DNA from: Neocallimastix lanati (nom. inval.)
Taxonomy: Eukaryota; Neocallimastigomycota; Neocallimastigomycetes; Neocallimastigales; Neocallimastigaceae
Direction: 5' to 3'
NCBI GenBank assembly: GCA_016946835.1
Contig: JACVTC010000030.1
Coordinates: 112,501 to 150,000 of the forward strand
DNA length: 37,500 nucleotides
Position numbers and translations under genes: made by a program. Below are positions 12,300 to 22,396 of the stretch, in pieces (position 1 is the first letter of the stretch; each line of letters begins with the position of its first letter). The notes beneath the pieces are model-generated. The model saw only the letters and a program-made list of their open reading frames with translations. It did not search any database and was not told where the DNA came from.

Positions 12300-12470
12300 T
12301 TAATTGATTTTTAATTTAATAATTAATATTATTATATATTTGGGTTTTAAGAAGATTATTTTGTGTTTTTATTATGTAATTTTATTAATATTTTATTTAA
12401 TTAATATTTTATTTTAATAAAGATATTTTATATTATTTTATCAATATTATATGAGAATGTTAAGAGTACA

Positions 12471-12486
12471 GATGAGACTCTTAATC
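12471..12486 (-). other. candidate primer-binding site matching the tRNA-Lys(CUU) anticodon arm
   Basis: The + strand reads GATGAGACTCTTAATCT right against the LTR. ATGAGACTCTTAATCT equals, from memory of eukaryotic tRNA-Lys(CUU), the anticodon stem and loop with flank (AGA stem, CTCTTAA loop, TCT stem). The element RNA would therefore pair with the inside of that tRNA, as in the half-tRNA priming known for Drosophila copia and the anticodon-arm priming of Ty5, rather than with a tRNA 3' end. The site also forms a TTAAGAGT/ACTCTTAA stem with 12460-12467. Confidence 0.6.
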
Positions 12487-12709
12487 TATTAAAGGAATTT
12501 ATTTAATTATTAATTATTTATACATTTATTTATTTATTATAAAATTACTTATTGACGAAAGTCGCAAATTTTCGTCTATAAAATAAACAATTATTTTTAT
12601 ATAAACTATATTATTATTTCACGTGAATAAACAAGAATAAAGAGATTATTTACATGCGCATGATAAATTTAATGATTTACATTTAATTATGTATTAACAT
12701 AAATAATGT
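12487..12709 (-). repeat. 5' LTR of the copia element, truncated (223 of 340 bp)
   Basis: It matches 6665-6887 without a visible difference or indel, then stops at 12709 within the small inverted repeat ATTAACAT/ATGTTAAT. The missing ~117 bp are the outer end of the LTR, where U3 and the promoter would be expected. Confidence 0.88.
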
Positions 12710-12732
12710 AAATAACAATCAAAGATCAATTT

Positions 12733-12785
12733 AACATTATTTTATTTATTAAAATTTAAAAAAGCCACATTTTCCAAAATATATT
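12733..12785. repeat. relic related to the 2781-3175 element end
   Basis: Read on the minus strand, GGAAAATGTGGCTTTTTTAA and the following AATTTTAATAAA match the left end of the 2781-3175 element nearly base for base. No complete partner end is evident. Confidence 0.45.
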
Positions 12786-12832
12786 TTTTTTATTTTTAGA
12801 AATGTTACTTTTCTATTTATTAATTATAAAGC

Positions 12833-13355
12833 CATTACTAAGGGGAGTGTGCATTTCGAAAATTTTTATTACAAAAATTTGTATTTTGTTGTATGGCTTA
12901 AATATTTTTAATTTTAAACCACTTAATTTTATTAAAAATTTAATGAATAATAATTAATTAATTAAATAAATAAAATTACAATTCTCAAAAATTTTCAAAC
13001 ACGTAATCTTACGTGGGGCGTATATCTAATTGTATCATAATTTTGTGGCTTTTTCTACAATTTTTAAAAAGCCATATATTTACAATATGGCGTGAATAAT
13101 AAATGTGGTGATATTTTATGACGAAAATTTATAAGCCACCAAGAATTTGGCTAAATTCAACTGGACGAAATTCAACTTTTGGCGAAATACAACACTTCAA
13201 TAAATAATAATTAGGTTAGGTATTTCTATTTAACATTGAAAAATAAAATAAAAAATAAACATTTTATTTTTTAATGCTTAAAAAATAAAATAAAAATAAA
13301 TTAACATTTTATTTTTTAATGCAAATTTTCGAAATGACACCCCCCATTACTAATG
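12833..13355. mobile_element. MITE-like element with ~35-bp terminal inverted repeats
   Basis: The left end reads GGGGAGTGTGCATTTCGAAA then ATTTTTATT. The right end (13319-13355) read on the minus strand gives GGGGGGTGTCATTTCGAAAA then TTTGCATT. Flanking bases ATTACTAA and ATTAGTAAT are also similar. The interior includes a GGCTTTTT/AAAAAGCC hairpin at about 13046-13078, the phrase TTCAACTGGACGAAATTCAA near 13160-13180, and a duplicated ATTTTATTTTTTAATGC motif near 13262 and 13303. There is no open frame. It is probably a non-autonomous element, possibly with a second one nested in it. Confidence 0.5.
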
Positions 13356-13482
13356 CATTGATAAATGTATGTGGCTAAAAATTAATAAAAAATACCAAGA
13401 AATAAAAATTTTTTTATTCTTTTTTATATTCAAACATGTGATTTATATTAATTCTGACATAATTAGTCATACTAAATTATTA

Positions 13483-13644
<162 letters not shown>

Positions 13645-13965
13645 ATATAAACAAATTAATGAATAATTTAATTATAACGGATTTAAATTAAATTAAAAAA
13701 AAAAATGCTAATGATTTATATTAAGAAATTTTTATGACTAGCGAATTCCAATAAACAATTATTGTAATATATTGAAACAAAGGATTTAATATATTATTTG
13801 ATAATTAAAATATAATTAAAATAAGAAACTTTTAATAATGAAAGTTTACTACAAGTAAATGAAATTATTTAATAAATTTAATCTATTTATATATTCTTTT
13901 ATATATACAAATTAATTAATAATATATGAAATTAAAATTAAAAAAAAAATTAAAAAAAAATGTAT

Positions 13966-14445
13966 ATAACATAAATAATGTTATAAATAATAAACAATAA
14001 ATAATTAAATAATAAATAATAATAATATATAAATAATAAATAATAAAAATAATTAAATAATAAATAATAAATAATAAATAATAAATAATAAATAATAATA
14101 ATATATAAATAATAAATAATAAAAATAATTAAATAATAAATAATAAATAATAAATAATAAATAATAAATAATAAATAATAAATAAATAAATAATAAATAA
14201 TTGAATAATAAATAATATATAAATAATAAATAATAAAAATAATTAAATAATAAATAATAAATAATAAATAAATAAATAATAAATAATTGAATAATAAATA
14301 ATTGAATAATAAATAATTGAATAATAAATAATAAATAATTGAGTAATAAAATAATTGAATAATTGAATAATAAAATAATTGAATAATTGAATAATAAATA
14401 ATTGAATAATAATTAAATAATAAATAATTGAATAATTGAATAATA
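13966..14445. repeat. degenerate AAT-based minisatellite
   Basis: About 480 bp built from AATAAATAAT units with interspersed AATAATTGAATAAT units, the latter becoming dominant toward the right end. Blocks of roughly 100 bp recur (for example the ATATATAAATAATAAATAAT phrase near 14025, 14101 and 14216), which indicates higher-order duplication. Confidence 0.85.
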
Positions 14446-15142
14446 ATCATGGAAAATAATTACTTAAATAGGAAATAACTTCGAATGATATGATTTTTTT
14501 TTTTTTATATATTAGTAATACAAATAATTTTATTATTAATTATTAAATAAGATTAAAATTTTATTTATTATAAATTTAAATTTTTGTGATACCTTTTTGT
14601 TTATAATGAAAATGATAAATTGCTTTTCTTTATTTTTTTTTTGTAAAATAATAAAATAATAATAATATTAATATAATAATAAAAAATAAAAATTTAAAAA
14701 TTTATAAAAAAGAAAGTGAAATTATTAAAAGAATTTAATAATTGACCATATTATATAAAATAAAAATAATAAAAAGTTAAAAAGGAAATGAAATTGAAAA
14801 AATGATAAATTATGATTGAATTTTTGTATTTAAACGATTGAATGTGAAGTAATTTATACATATATATATTTTATATTTGAAAGTATTCATATTTGATTAA
14901 AAATATTAATTTATATATTAAAAAGTTAATTTAATAAAAGAAATTGTAAAATAGAATAATCATATCAAAGTTTAAATTTTGTTTTATATATTTAAAAGTA
15001 TATATAATATAATATATTATAATTAATTGAATAAAAAATATTATTTGTTTTTTAAGAAATTAGAAGTCAATTCAATAATACTCTCAATTCAAAAATTAAA
15101 AGTATAAAATATAGTAATAAAAATTAAAAAAAAAAAAAAAAA

Positions 15143-15184
15143 ATGTTCTTTTTATTTTTATTTTTTTTTTTTAAATTGAAATAA
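15143..15184 (+). promoter_or_regulatory. possible upstream ORF of the lipase gene
   Basis: An ATG after a poly-A run opens a 13-codon frame of mainly Phe and Leu codons and ends 9 bases before the lipase ATG. If the transcript starts upstream of it, it could lower lipase translation. Chance occurrence is quite possible. Confidence 0.25.
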
Positions 15185-15193
15185 ACTATAACA

Positions 15194-18100
15194 ATGAATA
15201 ATAATGAAGAAAATATAAAATCCTTTGATTATCAGATTGATACAAAGGAGCGTATAGAAAACAATCATTCTAGTATAATTAATATTAATGAAATTGACGG
15301 CAATAAAAATTTTAACAATAATAACAGTAATAGTAACAATTATAGTGAAAATAGCAAAAGTAATAGCAATCATAATAATAATGACAATAGAGATAACAAT
15401 AATAACAACAGTAAAAATAACAAAAATGAAGCAAGAAATAAAAGTTATGCAGAAGGAACAAAACGTAGAAGAAGAATATATATAAGACATAGGAATAAAA
15501 CATTTAATACATTATTAAAGCAATCAGATGCTCTTAAAAAAAAATATAAACCTGGAAAATTTGAAGAAGTTATTAATGGTCCTCGTGGACCTGATGTTCG
15601 TTTACACAGACATAAAGTTATTGTAGGATTATTGAAGCTTTTATTGATTTTATTTATAACGGCTGGTATAGTATTATTAACTGTTATTATGCTCTGTATC
15701 ACTATAAATGTGGGTTATGTATGTGTTCAAATTGATGATGTTAATTCATTTGTTCAGTTGCTGTTTTTCGCCTTTTATTTTGATGCTTTATATTATATTA
15801 TGAGATCATTTTGGAGAACTTATCTCAGAGCAATACATTCGATCATACATTCAAAAATAGGTTCTTCCATTAATGATATTTTTATTAAAAGAGTTTTAGG
15901 TTATTTTTTAAGTCTAAAAATTGCGCAGTGGACTATGCCTGAAAAATATAAGGAACACCCTAAAATTTGGTATGAAAGGGTCAACCTGACAATATTTATT
16001 ATATTTTTAATTTTATGTTTTGCTCCTGTCATTTTAATTGCATGCATTTTTGGCTATTGGAAGCTTACAGGAACAATATGTTTGTTATTTGTTGGAGGAG
16101 GTGCTGTAACCATTGTTACTTTAAATCTTTTTTCCCGCTTAATTCTTTTTATCAAATTTTTTAGAAGATTAGATGAATTTTATTATGATGCTCCATTTTA
16201 TTTAGATATAAATGAACGTATTGATAATCAAACGAGCTATTTACGTTTAACCTATTGTACTACAAATGGTTTAGAAGGGGGTGAAAGTTCCCTCGATTAT
16301 GTATTAGATTTATTAATACACATGATTATTTCTATTGGAGTAGCTGCTTTTATTTTTGGTTCTTTTGATCCCGATGTTTGGAAAATTACTGTCATTATTG
16401 TCGCTCTTGTCATTCTTTTACCAATTCGTTATAGAAAAAGTCTTCGTAAATTTTTAGTTAAATGTCATATTCTTTCCAAGGAAAAGTTGGATAAAAAAAA
16501 TGAAAAAATTAAAAATAAAGTTAATGCTGAAATGGATGCTACTCACAAAAATTATATCGATAATAAGAAAAATAACGATCAAATCGTGAATAAAATAACA
16601 AAAGTTTCTTGGTTGAGTAAATTTAAATCAAAATCTAGTTTGTTTCGTAAAGGTAATTCTAAAACAAACAGTAATATTAATAATAATGATCAGCAACAAG
16701 TTAATGATACCAATTGGAATAAAACAAAAATTGATATAGATAAAGATAATAATGAAAATAGTAACAACGATAATAATATAGATATTAATATTTCTGATGA
16801 AACTATTTCAAATGATGCTAATTCTTTTATCGATATAGAAGAGGCTCCTTCCTCCTCTTCAAATGTTGTCAATATTAATAACATAAATATTAATAATCAA
16901 GTTCCATTTATGGATAATGCTACTACTTCCTTGCAACCTAATTCGATTGAAAACATTAACTCTATTGCTAATGAAAATGAAATTAATAACAAATCCGAAA
17001 AATTAGAAGAGGATAGTTTCAGCTATATTTTGAATTCAAATAAGCCTTTTATTAGACGGAAGGCTCTTTTAACATGGGATATTAAAACTCTTATTACATG
17101 GAAAGGTTGTTTAACGATCTTTATTACTAGATTTATTAAATATGTTGTTGGTATTACTTTTATGGCCTTTTTAAATTATTACAGATATTCAGAAGTTTCA
17201 GATTATGATAAAACTTCAGATAATCTTAATAAAGATGCCGTCACTCATGTTATCTTTATTTTACTTTTATTATGTCAGGATGTTCTATTTTTAATTCCAG
17301 TACCCTTTTTTCAATCCATGAAAGCTAGGAAATTTTTATTTATGACTTTAATCATTATTGAATTTATCTTTGTTATTGGTATGCGTGCTATTATTACCAA
17401 TGGTTATATTCCAATGGCTTTCATTGTGTTAGCTTACGCTAATTTCTTAGTTTATCCAGATCCTCGTTATACATGGGATGATGAAAATGCAACTCGTAAG
17501 ACCTTCTTTGATTTATTTAATCCTAATCTTAATCTCCGTTCTGAAATTGATTACGAACATTATGATAAAAAGAGAGGCTATCACTTTAATAGATCTGATA
17601 GAACCACCTCCTCTAACCGGACCAAAAAATTAAATGAAAATTTAAATAAAAATAATAAAAATAATAAAAATACTACTACTAGTCATAATAATAATAATAA
17701 TAGTAATAATAATAGTAATAATAATGGTAATAATAATAGTAATAATAATGGTAATAATAATAGTAATTATAATAGTTATAATACTACTACTTCTACTTTT
17801 ACTCCTACTGCTACTCCTACTACTACTAATAATAATAATAGTAATAATAATAGTAATGATAATAGTAATAATAATAGTAAAAATAGTAATAAATATCTCA
17901 GTACTTCAAATATTCAAACTATGATTGTTGGTCGTCCTGTTAATGGTGAGAAAATAATCGCTGAATCCAATAATTCCAAATACAATAATATCAGTGACAA
18001 TTACAAGAATAAAGGAAAAAATATGGGAGATCCTGAAATTGCTATTCCATCATTTTATGATACCTCCGATTATATCTTTGGTGGAATGAACGAAGAAATA

Positions 18101-19255
18101 ATAAGTTATGATTCAATAACGGAATTTAATAATGACGATTTACCTAAAAATATATATATTGATATTGATGGTCAGGATTATAAGGTCACTCAGAAGAAAA
18201 AGAATCCAGAATTGGAATTCCAAAAAGCTGTTAAAAATATTAGAAATGAAATGCAATATAGTCGTAATACACGTGCTCGTTATAATAGTACTGCCATTTT
18301 AATGGTAACTATTTTATTTATATTGGCTTCCCTTATTATAGGTATCATGTTTGCAGGTACTGCTGATGAAGATTTCACCAAGGATCGTGAAGTAGATAAA
18401 TTAATATCTCCAAAACCAGCCATCTGTCAATGGCGTGGTGATAATATTACCATTAATGAATTTGCTAGTCTTTCCTGTGCTTGTTATTATAAAACCACTA
18501 AGGATGTCATGTACTCCTGGCTCTATAGTCGTCCATCAACTTCTACTAATAATTTCACCATCGGTGATAATAATATTAATTCAGAATCTGGAGTTCAATT
18601 TGTTGATTTTGTGAATAATGAAACGAACACCATTGTTGTTGCCATTCGTGGTACCAGTACCATGGAGGATATTTTCCAAGATATCTATATCTGGAGTGCT
18701 TCAGCCTTACTTCAACTCTCTGGTTTCTTTGGTACGTTCATTAAATTTTGGCCAAGAGAAACCATAGCTGGATTAGTAAAATTTATTGTTAAACAATTTA
18801 CTAATTTCCAACTTCTTTATTGGGTGGATGTCGAAGAACATATTATTAGCTTGAGAAAGGCTAATCCAACCACTAATATTTATCTTACTGGCCATTCTCT
18901 TGGAGGTGGAGTAGCCGGAGTAATTTCAGCACATTTGAATATTCCAGCAATTACTTTTTCATCACCAGGTCTAGGCTATTCATATAAAACCTACGATATT
19001 GAGCTGAAAAAGTTGATTAATAACTTTGTAAATGTAGTTCCTATGTCGGATCCGGTACCACTATTAGATTCCCAGGTAGGACAAATTCAAAGTATTGAAT
19101 GTAATTCGGAGGAACCTCTTTCATGTCATAGTATCTATAATACAATGGATACCTTGAGTGAGATGTGTCGTGAAAAATCCGTATATCGTTATTGGGATAA
19201 TACCATAGAAGCTAAAATTAATGGAAAAGATATACCCCATGTAATGCCTTACTAA
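15194..19255 (+). CDS. polytopic membrane class-3 lipase (1353 aa)
   Basis: A single exon encodes a lipase of the fungal class-3 (Pfam Lipase_3) fold at its C-terminus. The segment TIVVAIRGTSTMEDIFQD (~1146-1163) gives the oxyanion region, YLTGHSLGGG holds the nucleophile Ser1235, PMSDPVP the Asp1286, and CHSIYNT the His1312, so the triad is complete. Ahead of it lie about eleven hydrophobic segments: near 143-172, 187-203, 264-288, 292-312, 371-391, 397-413, 640-660, 685-703, 713-730, 737-754 and 1033-1054. Residues ~28-80, 490-605 and 815-900 are Asn/Ser-rich loops, the last one encoded by AAT/AGT codon runs. The lipase domain follows the last membrane segment directly. Acylglycerol or phospholipid hydrolysis at a membrane is inferred; diacylglycerol-lipase-like membrane lipases are the nearest analogy, ATG15-like enzymes a weaker one. 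The start is the first ATG in frame and has no upstream competitor in that frame. Confidence 0.88.
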   Translation: MNNNEENIKSFDYQIDTKERIENNHSSIININEIDGNKNFNNNNSNSNNYSENSKSNSNHNNNDNRDNNNNNSKNNKNEARNKSYAEGTKRRRRIYIRHRNKTFNTLLKQSDALKKKYKPGKFEEVINGPRGPDVRLHRHKVIVGLLKLLLILFITAGIVLLTVIMLCITINVGYVCVQIDDVNSFVQLLFFAFYFDALYYIMRSFWRTYLRAIHSIIHSKIGSSINDIFIKRVLGYFLSLKIAQWTMPEKYKEHPKIWYERVNLTIFIIFLILCFAPVILIACIFGYWKLTGTICLLFVGGGAVTIVTLNLFSRLILFIKFFRRLDEFYYDAPFYLDINERIDNQTSYLRLTYCTTNGLEGGESSLDYVLDLLIHMIISIGVAAFIFGSFDPDVWKITVIIVALVILLPIRYRKSLRKFLVKCHILSKEKLDKKNEKIKNKVNAEMDATHKNYIDNKKNNDQIVNKITKVSWLSKFKSKSSLFRKGNSKTNSNINNNDQQQVNDTNWNKTKIDIDKDNNENSNNDNNIDINISDETISNDANSFIDIEEAPSSSSNVVNINNININNQVPFMDNATTSLQPNSIENINSIANENEINNKSEKLEEDSFSYILNSNKPFIRRKALLTWDIKTLITWKGCLTIFITRFIKYVVGITFMAFLNYYRYSEVSDYDKTSDNLNKDAVTHVIFILLLLCQDVLFLIPVPFFQSMKARKFLFMTLIIIEFIFVIGMRAIITNGYIPMAFIVLAYANFLVYPDPRYTWDDENATRKTFFDLFNPNLNLRSEIDYEHYDKKRGYHFNRSDRTTSSNRTKKLNENLNKNNKNNKNTTTSHNNNNNSNNNSNNNGNNNSNNNGNNNSNYNSYNTTTSTFTPTATPTTTNNNNSNNNSNDNSNNNSKNSNKYLSTSNIQTMIVGRPVNGEKIIAESNNSKYNNISDNYKNKGKNMGDPEIAIPSFYDTSDYIFGGMNEEIISYDSITEFNNDDLPKNIYIDIDGQDYKVTQKKKNPELEFQKAVKNIRNEMQYSRNTRARYNSTAILMVTILFILASLIIGIMFAGTADEDFTKDREVDKLISPKPAICQWRGDNITINEFASLSCACYYKTTKDVMYSWLYSRPSTSTNNFTIGDNNINSESGVQFVDFVNNETNTIVVAIRGTSTMEDIFQDIYIWSASALLQLSGFFGTFIKFWPRETIAGLVKFIVKQFTNFQLLYWVDVEEHIISLRKANPTTNIYLTGHSLGGGVAGVISAHLNIPAITFSSPGLGYSYKTYDIELKKLINNFVNVVPMSDPVPLLDSQVGQIQSIECNSEEPLSCHSIYNTMDTLSEMCREKSVYRYWDNTIEAKINGKDIPHVMPY

Positions 19256-19261
19256 TTGATT

Positions 19262-19300
<39 letters not shown>

Positions 19301-19384
19301 AAAAAAAAAAAAAATAAAATAAAACTAAATAAAATCATAATGAAAATACAAAATAATTAAGATAATTTAAATCATTTAAATGAA

Positions 19385-19427
<43 letters not shown>

Positions 19428-20291
19428 CATAAATAATAATACTAATCAAATAAACAAATAATATTAACAATTCTATTCATACTAATAATTAATCATACAC
19501 TATTAAAGACATTCATATCAAAAATACCAATTCATATTCATTATAATATTCATTTTCATTTTCATATATATATATGTTAAAAAAAAAAAAAAAAAAAATT
19601 CATATCTTTAATAATAATCGTAATATTCTAATTCAAAAATAAATTTCATATCTTTAATAATAATTGTATTTATAACAATAATCAAAATCATTATCATAAT
19701 TATTTAATTATTTATATTATATATAAAATGTATATATATATATATAAATGTACTAATTAATTTTTACTTGTACTCTTATTTTATAAATAAAAACATGTTT
19801 TTTTTTTTATTTTTTTATATTTTTATTTTTATATTAAATAAATATATATATATTATTTAAGAAAAAAAAAATTATTTAATTAAAATAATAATTTATTATT
19901 ACAATTTTTTTAATAAAAATAATAATTTGTTATTACAATTTTTTAATAAAAATTTCTATCATATTTTATAAAATATCTTTTTTCTTAATATAGTTTGAAA
20001 CAAAAATAATAATAAAAATATTAATATTATTAAAAAATTATAAAATGTACTTTTTTGATTATTTAATTTATATAGTGAGAAACTTTTTTATATTAAAAGT
20101 TTACATACATTATATATATATATATATATATATATAGAATAAAAGTATTTACAGGTATTTTAATTATTTAAATTGTTCAATATTTCCTTCTAGTTTGTGT
20201 AATGCTTAAAACATAAAAGAAAAATTTTATTTTTATTTTATTTTTATTTTATTTTTATTTTATTTTTATTTTATTTTTATTTTATTTTTAT
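19256..20291. other. gene-free spacer after the lipase gene
   Basis: Poly-A runs occur directly after the lipase stop and again near 19388-19425, followed by AT-rich DNA and a (TTTTA)n tract at about 20226-20299. TCATATCTTTAATAATAAT occurs twice near 19602 and 19647. No gene is seen. Confidence 0.65.
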
Positions 20292-20299
20292 TTTATTAT
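20226..20299. repeat. (TTTTA)n microsatellite
   Basis: Pentamer repeat immediately left of the LINE remnant. It partly overlaps the proposed target-site duplication. Confidence 0.9.
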
Positions 20300-20304
20300 A
20301 TTAT

Positions 20305-21283
20305 TATTAGGCCAGAGCAATTTGGATTTCGTACTAAAGAAGAATGTGTTAGTTTATTTATTTCAATTCGAGAAATTTGTCAAAGGCGTAAAAAATGATA
20401 ATAAAGAAAACTTACCTTGCTTTTCTAGATTTTAAAAAAGGCATATGATTCTGTTCCAATAGGTAATATTTTATATAAATTAGATGCTTTGGGTATTAGA
20501 GGTAAATGTTATCAATTTATAAAAAATCTATATTTGACTTCCAAAGCCAGTGTTAAAATTGATGATCAATATTCGGAATCTTTCAATATTATGAAAGGAG
20601 TTAGACAAGGTTGTCCATTATCACCAATTCTTTTCAATCTTTTTATTAATAACATTTTTAATGATTTTTCAGAACTTGGAATTCCTTTAGGCGAATCTAG
20701 ATGTTGTGGTGATGATATTGTTCTATGTGCACCATCAAGAACTAAGTTAAAAAAAGATGCTTAAGAAGGTAAATGAATGGACTAAATTTAATATGATGAA
20801 TTTTGGAATTAACAAGTGTGCAACGATGGTGATTCGATCAGACACACCTCTTTTTCAAAATAAAAGAGATCCTACTTTTTATCTTGCAGGTCAACCAATC
20901 CCAATAACTAAATGTTATACCTATTTAGGTAATAAAATCAATAATTTTTATTGGAATAGAGATATGAAAAGCAATTCTATTAAAGCTGAGCTTTATGACA
21001 AAAAACAAATTCGAAGAAACATCAAAATTTATAAAACTTTGTTATGAATATCCTGATCTTTCATATGGTTTCTATTGGCTATTGAGAGCACGAAGCGGAT
21101 ATAGATTAGATGCTAGAATTGCTAAAGCTTACAGATATTAATTAAATGAAACTAGAATATATTATACCATTATTTTATTTTATTTTGTGTTTTATTTTTT
21201 GTTTATTTTTTTATCTTTTTTTTATTTTATTACATGTATTTTATCAAATATTTAATTAAAAAAGATGAAACAAGTTTGCTGCC

Positions 21284-21327
<44 letters not shown>
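20305..21327 (+). mobile_element. decayed 5'-truncated LINE (non-LTR retrotransposon) with poly-A tail
   Basis: The segment begins inside a reverse transcriptase and ends in 41 A residues (21287-21327). The 13-mer TTTATTATATTAT occurs directly before it (20292-20304) and directly after the tail (21328-21340), as expected for a target-site duplication, although the sequence is simple. The 3' end before the tail reads AAGTTTGCTGCCGTT. The element is truncated at its 5' side, the usual outcome of incomplete reverse transcription. Confidence 0.75.
20312..21141 (+). pseudogene. LINE reverse transcriptase remnant
   Basis: Recognisable blocks in order are PEQFGFRTKEE (20312), FLDFKK then AYDSVP (near 20430-20456), GVRQGCPLSPILFNLF (near 20596-20643), a GDD site at 20708-20716, and thumb-like KVNEWTKFNMMNFGINKC (near 20766). 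The frame is broken at least three times: a stop after RRKK, an extra base between FKK and AYDSVP, and a shift at about 20757-20764. The catalytic box reads CGDD where FADD or YADD is usual. The last part reads LRARSGYRLDARIAKAYRY before a stop. No activity is expected. Confidence 0.85.
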
Positions 21328-21330
<3 letters not shown>

Positions 21331-21340
21331 ATTATATTAT

Positions 21341-21380
21341 ATTATATTTTATTTTTTTTAAATAATAAAGTACTTTAATA

Positions 21381-21418
<38 letters not shown>

Positions 21419-21503
21419 GATTTTGTATTATTTTATAGAAATAGTAAAAAATGACTATATATTAAAATATTAAATATTATTTTTATTTTTATTTTTATTA
21501 TTA

Positions 21504-21547
<44 letters not shown>

Positions 21548-21873
21548 CTACATAAATAAAAAATTATTAAGAATTCTTTTTAAAAAATTTTAAATTTAAA
21601 AACACATTCATTTTTTTTTATTAAATATTAATTATTATTTCATATTATGTATATACAATTCTATATAAGTTATATAAAATAATATATATACATAATATAC
21701 ATAAATATAATATTTGAATAAAAAAGAAAATTAGATTATATTTTGATTATAAAAAAAAAAAAAAAAATATTTTCTATGAACTTGCATATAATATAAAAAA
21801 TAAAATATAATCTACATACTGTTGTAATAATTATGCGTAAAAAAGAAATGATCAATCATAATATTTTTAACAT
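21341..21873. other. gene-free AT-rich spacer
   Basis: AT dinucleotide runs, a poly-T run near 21510-21541 and nothing that resembles a gene. Confidence 0.6.
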
Positions 21874-22234
21874 TAATAAATTATGAAAAATAAAAATAAA
21901 TTTTAAACTTTTTCTTTTTTGAAAAGGAGTGACACACACACATACACACAAAAAAAAAAAAAAAAAAAAAAAAAAAAAGCGATAGTATTAATAAATAAAA
22001 TGTATATATATATTATGATTTAATGATCGTAATATTGTCTAAATTCGCTTTGGTTGATTTTTTTTTTTTTGAAATAAGATATTGTTTGTCAATTATAAAT
22101 ATGGATTTTCATTAAAGTTCTTTTTTTTCAATGTTAGGATCGTATTTTTTTTTTTTTTTTTGTTTGTGTGTGTGTGTGTGTTACTCCTTTTCAAAAAAAG
22201 AAAAAGTTTAAAATTTATTTTTCATAATTTATTA
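21874..22234. mobile_element. foldback-like element with ~90-bp inverted arms
   Basis: The left arm (about 21874-21978) reads AATAAATTATGAAAAATAAA, then AAACTTTTTCTTTTTTGAAA, AGGAGTGACACACACACATA and a poly-A run. The right arm (about 22140-22234) read on the minus strand gives the same order: AATAAATTATGAAAAATAAA, AAACTTTTTC, TTGAAAAGGAGTAACACACA and poly-A. The arms differ only by small indels and substitutions and enclose about 160 bp of unique DNA. There is no coding capacity. It is either a foldback/MITE-type element or a local inverted duplication. Confidence 0.7.
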
Positions 22235-22396
22235 CAAATATTGCACAAATTTTTTAAAACATTTTTTGTTTTGTTATAATATAGTTTGCATCATCATCAT
22301 CATCTTTATTTAATTTATTATTATATTTATTAACTATATTATTACGTGAACTACCTAATTTTCAAACAGTATATAATTTATCTAAACTAATATCAT

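Larger units (their letters stand above)
6665..12709 (-). mobile_element. Ty1/copia LTR retrotransposon, nearly complete, 5' LTR truncated
   Basis: Read on the minus strand the order is 5' LTR (partial), primer-binding site, one Gag-Pol frame, polypurine tract, 3' LTR. Integrase precedes reverse transcriptase, the defining order of the Ty1/copia superfamily. The two LTR copies are identical by eye over the 223 bp they share and the 1760-residue frame is unbroken, so the insertion is probably recent. The right (5') LTR ends at 12709 and lacks about 117 bp present in the left copy, so no target-site duplication can be assigned. Fragments of small TIR elements lie on both sides. Confidence 0.9.
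13645..15193. other. gene-free AT-rich DNA upstream of the lipase gene
   Basis: No gene is recognised. It includes a simple-repeat block at 13966-14445, then about 750 bp of A/T-rich DNA that must contain the lipase promoter; no certain TATA box can be singled out in such composition. Confidence 0.6.

Noticed and set aside
7237-12303. Several open frames on the + strand and in other minus frames inside the copia element
   Set aside because: They are shadows of the intact Gag-Pol frame and lack any recognisable domain.
12471-12487. Possible tRNA-Lys gene
   Set aside because: Only the anticodon arm matches; there are no acceptor, D or T arms. Its position next to the LTR fits a primer-binding site.
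13950-14450. 166-codon Tyr/Leu/Ile/Asn-rich open frame on the minus strand
   Set aside because: Translated AAT-based simple repeat with no protein-like composition.
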